The notes under the pieces are model-generated. The model was not told the origin of the DNA. It made no database searches and saw only the letters and a program-made list of their open reading frames with translations. Both the position numbers and the translations under genes were made by a program. A DNA stretch of 64,000 bases, taken from positions 319,153 through 383,152 of the forward strand of contig SCFE01000002.1 in the NCBI GenBank assembly GCA_004352715.1, written 5' to 3'. Below, one piece after another: positions 1 through 11,000 of the stretch (positions are counted from its first letter, which is position 1; every line of letters starts with the position of its first letter). This DNA is from Hofstenia miamia (taxonomy: Eukaryota > Xenacoelomorpha > Acoela).

Positions 1-746
1 CAGTGTTTGCAAGAACTTTCTAGCAAAGGAATAGCGTTGACTGAAATGGCTTTACACATGGCCCCACAAGCACAGAAGTCTATTTGTTCACTTTTACAGC
101 AAGTTAGCCAGAATACTTGTTTATCCTCCAGTTTGTCTCCTCGCGATAAAGCAAGACTTCTCTCTTGTTCCATAACAGGAAGTGGGGATTGGTTGGCTGC
201 CATTCCCTTGAAAGCACTTGGTCTTTCATTCGCTCCTGTAGAATTCCGAATTTTGCTTTGTTATCGGCTTGGTATCCTCTTAATTATGACAAAAGATGTC
301 CAAAATGCTTTAAGCCTTTGGATTTACTCGGTTATCATGCCATGTTCTGCGCGGCTGATGGTGAAAGAATTGCGCGCCATGATCGACGCTACTTCGAAAT
401 GTGCTTTGTCTCCTGTGCTTGAAAAGTCTAACTTCACTGAGTCTCGTGCTCGTCCTGGGGACATATTTTTGCTATGCTGGTGTTCTGGCCGACCAGCCGC
501 TCTAGACGTGACTGTAATTAGTTCACTGCAGCCTTCGATTGTTTCTCTTACAGGTACTAATGCTGGTCATGCTCTGGAAATTTCAGCCAACCGAAAGCTT
601 ACTAAATACATAATCATGTTCAGCAACTGGTATATCCTTCATACCACTATCAGTGGAAGCTCTAGTAGGATGGTCACCGATTGCTATCAAAGTATTCTCC
701 AAGATGTTTTTTTATGTCTTCTGCCAGAAGTGTCTCTTGCGATCTG
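1..746 (+). pseudogene. Non-LTR retrotransposon ORF, C-terminal relic
   Basis: The segment encodes the region downstream of a reverse transcriptase in a non-LTR (LINE-like) element. The reading frame must switch at least twice. Residues resembling LSPRDKARLLS and ALGLSFAPVEFRILLCYRLG are in the first frame. A zinc-knuckle-like run (CPKC, GYHAMFC, then GERIARHD) is in the second frame at about 300-390. ESRARPGDIFL and GRPAALDVTVISSLQ are back in the first frame at about 430-540, followed by NAGHALEISANRKL. This order matches the end of a known invertebrate retroelement ORF family, recalled rather than searched. The frame changes, and the window edge cutting the 5' side, show a dead fragment. 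It is not a host gene. Confidence 0.75.
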
Positions 747-3188
747 AATACGATTTCTGACTATTTTTTCAGCAATTGTCCGTAATTTCTTTTATCAAGA
801 TATGGTGGTTAGGTTTCAAGCAATTCATGTCTAATCTGTGGCATCTGGAACACAAACTCAACCATTGTAGAAGTTTTTCAGTATCGATCACCAAAAAATA
901 ATCATTGTAATGTTAATTTTATATGTACTGATTTTCGTTCTTTTTAAAAAAAACAATTATATATTCGGTGATTCTTAAATACTCTATTTTGGAATGTTAA
1001 TTTTGAAAATGTGCTTTATTAAATATATATAGTAGTTATTTAATAGAAGCAACACTTTTAAGCGCACTTTTGTTAATTAAGTTTCATTTAAGATTGCTAT
1101 ATGGAATTAATAACTTTAACACTATTGTTGTATAGTTGCCCAAGGAAATATCTTCAGCGGATTCGTTGGAAATTGTGATGTTTCTTGGAATAATTAATTT
1201 CCTAAGATACTTGGCGTGAAATTTTCATGATTGAATACCCGATTCATATTATACTGGAGTTACATTTTTGCAATTGTCAAGTTTTTCTTTCAATGACTGA
1301 AGACTAGGTATTTAACAGCTTAATAATTTGGAAAATATTGCTTAAAACTAGTTACCAAGGAAGCGTTGTTCTTGATAAGTTACAAATTTTCCGAAGTCTT
1401 ACAATTTTGGCAGTGATTAAAATGCGTTTTGCTATTTTCGGCTATTATCGAGCAACAAAATAAAAAGATATTGTATTCAGTGCATATGAAGGATTTCTTT
1501 GATGTGATTAATTCAGTGTAAGAGAAATAAACCCTATTCAACAATTTCCGCAAAACTCGCTTTTCAAAGTTTTCAAAACTACCTATGATATTGACAAATA
1601 ATGGAAGTATGAATATAGAGCCGTCTCATTCTTTATTGAATGTTATGAAGTATATGTGGTTTTCGAAAAAATTCCATTTAGCAAATATTGCATATTCAAA
1701 AATATATTTCGACTTAGAAAGTCATCGTCAGTTTCTTTACAAAATTTATTTGGTTTTATATTATTCCATTAAATATTAATTAAATTAATCTAAATACTAA
1801 ACATGATTACTTACATAAACTTGTTACCAATAATTAAAACTTAGAGAAATGAAATTATAAAATCAAGTATATTTGGAAGGAAAAATTTTGAAAGGAAACT
1901 GGCAATGATTTTGAAGTCAAAATATATTTTTGAATGATTTTATTGACGTTTTTAAAAATTCTTAATTCTCATATACTTTATAATTTAAGAAACTTCATGA
2001 AACGTTTTTTAAATTTTTAATCAGATTGTTTTCAGGGCTAAAGTGCCCGAGGCAGTAGTGCTGCAGCCTTCAACCGTGTTGGTGTGTATGCAAACGCGAT
2101 GTGCGTATGAGAATGAGCTTCTAGGGAATTACATTTAGCACAAATTGTTTTGAGAAACGTTTTTTGCAGTTGCTAGAAACTGTACCAATGATTGTATCAG
2201 AACAATTAATTATATTCACAGAATTTGATAAATTTTAAAGTTTTATTGTAAACTTGTTTAGAGCGCTTAACTTAACAATGTTTCATTTAAACAATGTATA
2301 CATATAATTAATTTATACATATTTTTTCATTTACACATCTTAGTGAAAGTTACTAGTATATCAATATGCAGATCTACGTATAAATAGTTCATAGATGAGC
2401 CATTCCCAAAACTAGTGCGACAATCCAAATAATCAACACTTATTTTGATATCAGAAAAAGCTTAATAAACATTTTATAGTATGTATATATAGTATCTAGA
2501 ATCAAAATTGAAAAAAGACAACACGAAATGAAGAACATATTTGGATTATTAGTAACGTATTTTAGAATCTTTCATTTCACGATTTGAAGGCTGTATAGAT
2601 CTTCTAAAACATCAAATATTTTAGGCACCGATCACCACCACAAATTCAGAAGTTACGCCAACTATGCATTAGTTTTATGGCAAAAACCTCATTCCTTTAG
2701 TCTCTACTAAATTTTTATCAAGATAATGCGTCTGGATATTAAATACCAAACTTTATTGAAAATTGAGAACGCTCAACTATGTTTCAACATCTACACCGAT
2801 TTGAACTGTTTCATATTTATGAAATGCTTTTTCAGTTAAACTATTTTTAAGTCCCATAAATTTAAGTAACCATTTCTTAGAAAGGAAATAAGCTTAAACA
2901 TCTAAAAAGTTTCCTAAATTAACTACCTGTACATATAAAACAAGATACTGGAATGACTATCCAATTTTAATTGAGCAATACTTGAACAAGAAACCAAATA
3001 GATTATGCAAAGTAGCACACAAACTTTAGATTTCCTAAAGAAAAGATAGAGTTTCGAATGATTCTTAATTTGCAAAATGAACCTCGGCCATTTTGATAAA
3101 ACAATTTAATTGAAATTAGGCCATGAAAAACATTGTCCGAAGACGTAGCATTGAACAATTCAATTTTCAGAACAATTATGCATGCTAT
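747..3188. other. AT-rich stretch, nothing recognised
   Basis: No coding signal, RNA gene or clear repeat was recognised. A short 64-residue open frame at 1585-1779 has AT-driven composition and no family resemblance. This stretch lies downstream of the CELF gene and separates it from the retrotransposon relic. Confidence 0.5.
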
Positions 3189-3529
3189 GGTTAACGAAAA
3201 GCATCTACAATAATAACAGGCATATGTTAAATTTAGACCGATGTAATTGTACTTACAGTACTGAATGCCGAACTACTTAAAGTTAAACAATTTGAATTTT
3301 TATTTAATTACGAGAAAAATGTATGATTAGTCTGATTAAAGACAACTTNNNNNNNNNNNNNNNNNNNNNGGTTAACGAAAAGCATCTACAATAATAACAG
3401 GCATATGTTAAATTTAGACCGATGTAATTGTACTTACAGTACTGAATGCCGAACTACTTAAAGTTAAACAATTTGAATTTTTATTTAATTACGAGAAAAA
3501 TGTATGATTAGTCTGATTAAAGACAACTT
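3189..3529. repeat. 160-bp direct repeat around a 21-N gap
   Basis: Positions 3189-3348 are repeated base for base at 3370-3529, separated by 21 Ns (3349-3369). A perfect repeat placed exactly at both edges of a gap is the signature of two overlapping contigs that were not merged. I treat it as an assembly artefact. True sequence is probably about 181 bp shorter here. Confidence 0.9.
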
Positions 3530-4898
3530 AACAAATTGATATACTACAAGTGACATTTATAATTCTTTAAACATCTTCGTTGTCGAAATTTAAGATAAAA
3601 CGTGGCGTTAAGCGATAATTAGGAACAAATTCGACGTTGACATGAACAATATGGTTTACAGCGATCGACAACAAAGATTGACAGAAGAAAATTTCCATAA
3701 ATTCTTTACTGAAACTAAATTATAAATTCGAATTACAATTGAATGAACATAATTGCAAAAGTGAGACCACGTAACCGAAATCTTACAAATATTAATTACA
3801 ATAGAATATCTCTCTCGATAAGTATAAAGGACCCGTAACAAAATCAAAAAGAACAAATTCGAAAACCATTAACATAATTTAACAAAATAAAAAGTCACGA
3901 AATTTCAGAGAGTGAATGCAAAGTGCCCAAAAAGCGCGACAAGAACATTTTACAAAATCTTAAACAAAACAAGATGACGTAACAAAACGGTCACTATAAA
4001 CAAAAAACAGCACTTTATAAGTCAAGTTTTAAATTCCCCGCGCACACCCAATGATTTGATCAGAGGGCGCAGTATACAAAGAAAAACAAGACAATTCCTT
4101 CAAAACCGAACACATCGGGGAGAAACATTTAACGATGTTTAAAACATGCAAAAAATAATTGTCGACTGTTTTTCCATGTAAGCAATAATCCACATACAAT
4201 AGTTAAATACAAACGATGAAATATAAAACACGTGTGGTTAAAGAGATTAATAAAAACCCACACAAAGACGTTTAGTTCAGCACATGCAATAACACAGACA
4301 ATCTGGTGATAAAACGTGCGACGACGTCTGTCACATGACCGGCTCGTCCAATTAAAAACAGTTCTGCAATAAAAACATTCAATGACAACGATGATAGTTC
4401 GCTGACGTAAACCCAAATAAATATGACGGGACAGGAGATGGCGAACGACGAAACAAACCAGTTAAAACGGTCAGTGTTTACAACAGTTCGTGATGACTGC
4501 AAATGACTAGAAAACAGTAGTATTAAAACAGTAAAATTAAGCATGCGTATATTGCTTACATGCAAAAACATAGATAATAAAACACAAATCTCCCCTACAT
4601 AGCCGGTGATTACACACAAAACAAGGAAAACATCACACAAACGCAGATGCGCAAGTGCAAGCTTCTTTACCAGGGGGCGTCGTTATAACTCAGAATTGTG
4701 GAAATGTGATGATTGGACCTGATTCTGATGAGAAATATCGACGACCCCTGTTCAATACTAAGCTACCAAACATGTATGACCTGATTCTTATAAATTATAG
4801 TAGCACCATTTTGGAAATATATTACTAACTCTCTTAAACACAAAACAAAAGGCACAACCTACCAATTAAAGGGCGAAGTTGCATATGCTCTCCATGAA
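3530..4898 (-). other. Probable CELF 3' untranslated region
   Basis: Immediately after the last CELF stop codon the minus strand becomes U-rich and GU-rich, with clusters such as UUUGUGUG near 4640 and UUUGUUU near 4455. No coding exon is visible. Composition is unlike the flanking intergenic DNA. A poly(A) signal could not be assigned with confidence: AATAAA on the minus strand is not obvious before about 3480, so the 3' end of the transcript is unknown. Open frames at 4129-4640 are low-complexity and judged spurious. Confidence 0.45.
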
Positions 4899-5038
4899 TT
4901 AATAAGGCTTGTCGGCAGAGGCGGCCATTGATTTGGCTTTTTTATGTTGAACTTTTAATCGTTTGTTGCCAATTTGGCAACCATTCATTGCGTGAATTGC
5001 TTCTTCCGCTTGGAGTGCGGTATCAAAGCTGACAAAGC
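4899..5038 (-). CDS. celf: CELF final exon B: alternative RRM3 C-terminal half
   Basis: Acceptor TTATAG precedes a frame starting [20 protein letters not shown] and running through [15 protein letters not shown] to a stop after DKPY. It supplies beta-3, alpha-2 and beta-4 of RRM3, like exon A just upstream. The DKPY ending resembles the SKPY tail of vertebrate CELF proteins. Its phase (one G carried from the previous exon) equals that of exon A, so the two can only be used alternatively. About 49 codons give a short C-terminus. Confidence 0.88.
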
Positions 5039-8000
5039 CTATAACAGCACAAAATTTAAGGCGCAAAGGTGCACAAAAACTAAATCAACAACTTAAAATA
5101 ATCAAAAAACGCTTTTAAATAAAATACCCAGAAATCACAGTAAGTCTATAAACTATAAAAATGAAGCAAGAAATATGATGGGCTCAGAGAGGCGAGTAGC
5201 CATTCATTTGTGGCATGTAGACACCCTCTGATAAACTGTGGGCAGCAAAATGTACTTTTCCAGGCATAGTGCCGCTGCTGCTGTTATGCAGTGAACTTTG
5301 TTGATGCTGTTGCTGCTGCTGACCCGAAGGCTTAGCTCTCTTCAATTGAACTTTCAAACGCTTGAGGCCAATTTGAAAGCCATCGAGAGCATTGATGGCC
5401 ATTGTGGCATTTAGAGGATTGTCATAGCTTACAAATCCTAATAAACACTAAATTACTAAAAATACCTAATCGCACACGTAATTTTTTATTGGCCTCTATT
5501 TGGCATCAGGATACTAATCGTACATGAGACAATAAAAATGAGCTAAATCGAAAATAGCTAAACACCTAAATGCAAAGTTAAAAACTATCAAAAACATCAA
5601 AATTGGAAAAATTTAGATTTAATAAGGCAATAACATCTCAAAGAAATTTGCAAAATTCATTGGCGTATTCAATGCTATAATACTGTTCATAGAAAAAATT
5701 TCTACTTCCATTAAAAAATGCCAGCTTTAGTTGAATATAAAAAAGCGATTTACATTTAAAATATTCAATTAAACTAGCCATACCGAAACATTTGCTAAGA
5801 TTAGTGTTTTTATCAATATACACTTTGGCGCTGATAACGTTTCCAAAAGGAGCAAACGTCAACTTGAGATCCTCATCAGTAAAATCTGCTGGGAGATGAT
5901 AAATGAAAAGATTAGCACCATCGGGACCTAAATTCAGACGATGAATACATACATTGCTGAAAAACTTAAGGAATATTGTGAAAAGGGCTGCAAGTGGGTT
6001 TGATCAGATTTTTAAGAAATACTAATGGGATCGACTAAATGAATAATATAATTATAATTTCTCAAAAAATCAAGGGATGGATCAAGGTTTGTAAAAAAAA
6101 TTCCATTTGGGTCGGGTTTCAAAACAAGAGGCACAACTTTATTGTTCCTGCAAAAACAAATAAAAAGTTTTAATCTCAATAACGAGTACATTCAGGTCAG
6201 TGTGGACCAATTCATTTACTCGTTTATTCAATTTAACTCTGAAAGTAACAACTGGTAAGTGAAATCGACACCAGTCTTTTCAATGTTAGATTCCCATCAC
6301 TTAAATGGTTCTTAACTTTGAAGAATACAAAATGACAATATTTTTTAAGGTTATATTTGCTGTGCGAAATTCTTACAGCATTATATAATACAAAAATCTC
6401 ATTTTCAAATCAAACTTTATAATAAAGAGGCAATGATTTGCTTCAGAAGCAAAGGGTAAAATGAGGTTTCTGTGATCTCATTTTCAAATCAAACTTTATA
6501 ATAAAGAGGCAATGATTTGTTTCAGAAGCAAAGGGTAAAATGAGGTTTCTGTGTAAATCACACTTTTTATTTTACGTAAAGCTTAGTTTTCCGAGAGGCG
6601 ACATGTCATGAGTGAAGGTACTCTTTCTAATGATTTATTAATTTTCCAATTAAATTTCAAAGCTGTTAATTACAAAAAATGTCTTTAAACTTTGCTTTTC
6701 ATAAATTAAAGAAATATGTGAAACCAGACAACGTTAATTTGAAATGACAGTATTGCATATCTATAATAGTTAAAGAGGTAATTCGAAGCGATTCGCAGAA
6801 TTAAGGATAATTACGGCTTACATCAAAAAGATCTATGTTAAAGAAATCTCATACTGTTTGTTTCATACTGTGGCAAACTAAAAAAAGCTTGTCAAAAAGC
6901 GTTCTCAAAAATAATAAGAATGCTATCAACGACTCCGGTTTAAATAGGTAATTTTTTTTGCAATATAAGGCTGTGTATTTCAATAAAAATTCCTAATTGT
7001 TTTATGACACTTAAAAGTTTGGTATTTGCTTAGATACATAATTTTCACTTTTGGAGATTAAAACAAAATAATATTTACAATTTTATCCTGACATCTGGAA
7101 AACCTGGAAAATTAATCATTTAAAAAAATTCTCGCCATTTATTAACCATTTCTGGAATTTTAAAATATCATGTGCTTGAAGAACGGTTGATTTTGACCGA
7201 AGATATAGAGGACGCTTAAGTTTCGCGTGATCCACCTTAAGACAAAATCAAGCAAAAAAGACAACGAACTCAAATATTCACCAATTTATATACAGACATT
7301 GTGAAATGTGAGGGATTATTGCAATTTTAAAATTTCGCAATGAAAATGAGTAGTCACAGCAATTAATGACTCGTCTAATAAAGGGTAAGATAGAATTGAA
7401 GTATATGTATCGAACCTTCCTTTTGTTTGTCGTGCTTTCGAGTGGTTTGTTGACTCTGTTGAGCATTCGGCATAATTTGAAAGAAAGATCCTCCCGGATA
7501 ACCAGAGGTATATGACGGCAATCCGCTGGAAAGCTGAAGTGCATCTAAGCCAGCTGCAACAGGTGAGCATCCAGCGACGGGAGTGGCAGCGGGACTTAAT
7601 CCGTACAACCCAGCCAATGCGGAATTGTTGAAACCACCATTAAGATTAGCAGTTGCTAAAACATTCTAATCACACCTCATGCATTAAACAGCTAGAACGT
7701 CTATTTCACGAAATAAACTGAAATTTTTTAAATTTAACTTGACATTAAGCAAATATAAAGGGACTTACAGTTGTTTTGGGCAAACTGATTTGGGGGTGTC
7801 ACACAAGCAGTTTGTTTGCCTTGTGCAGCAACGCTCTGCGCGGCTAATGCAGCTTGCAACCCAGAAACACTCAAACCTTTAAATACAGGTGTTAATAAAT
7901 ATAGCAATTGATAGTATATGTTAACGACGTAGCAGTTATTACACAAACAAATGCATGCAAACTGGGGTGAAAGTTAGTTTTATTAAATCTAATACCGCCA

Positions 8001-11000
8001 ATCTCGACAATACAATATATATTCCAGATGTAGTGAGTCATCCGACAATCTTCTGTTTCAATTTGAAAACATGATTTTGTCAAATGCAAATGAAACACGT
8101 ATTTTACAAATTATTTACGATTAAAGTACATACAAGGCCTTGGAATATGAAATTGGGCTATATTCAAGATGATATTCTCGCAAACCCCAAGATTTCCGCC
8201 GAGTTGTGAAAAATACTGATATGAATGTGAAGGTTACAATCCATATTCCTAGACCTTCACACACAATCCTTCTAAACGCGCATGCATTCAAATCAAAAGC
8301 AAATTGGATTTAATGATGAAACGCGAATTTGTAGAGAAAGGCCGAATTAGACTGGCGGGACAATGTCTACCTGAAGCCCAATTAGGGACGTGTGGCAAAT
8401 GCGCGATATTTGGTAAACCAAGCATCCAACCTGAGAAACGAGAATTAAGGGGTTGCACTTTCAAACACGAACACACAAAACATTTGTTTCAACTCAAAAA
8501 ACTAAAGCAAATACAAAACATTTAACTCATACGTTTACACCGCATCTAAAAGCACTAGATTTATACAATAAAATTTAGATTTATTCAAAAAATAAGAAAT
8601 AAAATTAATATAACAATTTTGTATAAAGGGTGAATATGATCGAACGTGATGGGCTTTTATTAGGCGAACGTGGATTGACGACTTTCGAAACAATATTGAG
8701 AAATAAAAGTTGTTTTGTCATTTGCGCTCAATAATGGAAAATTTTATGAAAATCCTACTTCAGGACTGCAAGTGAGTTGCCCCGACTCGTGGCTAGAGTT
8801 GGGTTTTATCGCAGTTTCGTGAAAAGCTATTGGGTTGGGTTAGATTAAGTATAACAAAGTTGGTTTTATTCGTTAAGTAATATTATTCGCTAAATTTATA
8901 AAAATAAAATTATTTTTACTTTAAATTGTGTCATAATTAAAAAATATTTCTCAGGAAATCAAACGTTTGATGTAGCCGGCTGAAAATATATTCAATTAGC
9001 ATTTGCATTGCACAGTTGGGCCGGGTTTACTTTAGAAGAAATTTTTGGGTTGGGATTGAAAAATAACACTTGCAGTACTGCCGTATTTAATTTTGTTCAT
9101 GTCTTCCAAAAATTCAATATTTGTTTATACAAAATGAAAGCGAACATCGAAGACAAACAATTGAAGGAACCAATAAAGTTTCAATTATTTTGAAACGTAT
9201 CATTCTAAAGTGATACAAGTTTCAATGTGAAACGAATAGGAGACAATAAAAATGTTACCATTCTAAACATGCGTTCACATGCATGCTTCCAAAGAAAAAA
9301 TAGTGTACTAACTCAATGTTAGAAATCATCGTTAGAAGCGCAATCGGATGTTATAAAGATGAGTTACAACAAAGATTGTGGCCAACTTTTGCGTTCAATA
9401 TCATTATGTTTCATTTATGTTTAGAGTAAAAAGGTAAATTGAAATAATATATAAGACATTTTGTAATGATACAATAGTTATGCTATTTAATAAATGAACT
9501 GTACCCACCCCACCCGACACACAATTTGATAAACTGAACCCGACAAGAATCTACTATCGCTTCCCTTACTCCACCTGACCCGACTCGAAGAAAACAAAAC
9601 ACTCAATATAAAAATGTCCATTAATTGTAAACAAACAAATACGAAACATTGCATATATTCAGATTTTTATACCTGAAAATTACCCAACGTAGTCGTCCCT
9701 CTGAGCATATCCGACTCGACCCTACTCTAATTCAAATTATTGTGCTCCAACCCGACTCGATATCCGATGTCGGATCGGGTAAAGTCGGGTACGCGATGTC
9801 CATTTCTATCGTAAACCATTAATTAAAGCTTTGAAAGTGTGAGACGCATAAAAAAACGAAAACCTATTGATTTGAGGTATGCTATATTTAAAGAAAACCA
9901 AAAAAATCAAGACGTGCTCTCCTTGAGCTATTAAAATTTTCATACATACTGAATTTGGATGGTCGCAAAATTTTAAATTCTTGATTGGTACGCTGTTTTC
10001 ACAAACAATCATTTGGAAAGCGTATCTACAGTGGTGCACTGCATAAAGTTGGCCACTAGATGATAGTTAAATACTAACCGGCCATCTGCTGTACACTGGA
10101 GTTGTGAAGTTGCATAAGCTAAAAAATGAAANNNNNNNNNNNNNNNNCATTTTGTAATGATACAATAGTTATGCTATTTAATAAATGAACTGTACCCACC
10201 CCACCCGACACACAATTTGATAAACACTCAATATAAAAATGTCCATTAATTGTAAACAAACAAATACGAAACATTGCATATATTCAGATTTTTATACCTG
10301 AAAATTACCCAACGTAGTCGTCCCTCTGAGCTCCAACCCGACTCGATATCCGATGTCGGATCGGGTAAAGTCGGGTACGCGATGTCCATTTCTATCGTAA
10401 ACCATTAATTAAAGCTTTGAAAGTGTGAGACGCATAAAAAAACGAAAACCTATTGATTTGAGGTATGCTATATTTAAAGAAAACCAAAAAAATCAAGACG
10501 TGCTCTCCTTGAGCTATTAAAATTTTCATACATACTGAATTTGGATGGTCGCAAAATTTTAAATTCTTGATTGGTACGCTGTTTTCACAAACAATCATTT
10601 GGAAAGCGTCTCTACAGTGGTGCACTGCATAAAGTTGGCCACTAGATGATAGTTAAATACTAACCGGCCATCTGCTGTACACTGGAGTTGTGAAGTTGCA
10701 TAAGCTAAAAAATGGAAACGGGTTATTTGACAAGCAGTCATCATACATACGTTGAGATAGGGCGCAGAGCTGTGTAGCGGAGTGGGAATTTGACTCAAAT
10801 AGTTCAAAGAACTCACCTGCTGTTGCTGCTGCTGCATTTTCTTGTTCTCCTTTTCCTTGGGGCTGTCAGCCTGTTTGACTACTAGTTGATTGTTGCTGCC
10901 CTAAAAAAGAAAATAAAAGAAAGCAAACATTACAGGGAATTTATATATGGACAAGTTAAATTCAAATGACAGATGTATTTCACACAGGCAATAATTACGA

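Larger units (their letters stand above)
8431..10746 (-). other. CELF intron with decayed transposon and scaffold gap
   Basis: This intron holds a G-rich/C-rich motif-bearing repeat at about 8765-9805 and a 16-N gap with copied flanks at 9457-10712. A further small exon could be hidden by the gap region. None was seen. Confidence 0.6.

Noticed and set aside
9806-10625. Two nearly identical 77-codon minus ORFs
   Set aside because: They are two copies of one sequence created by the haplotype duplication around the 16-N gap. There is no family resemblance.
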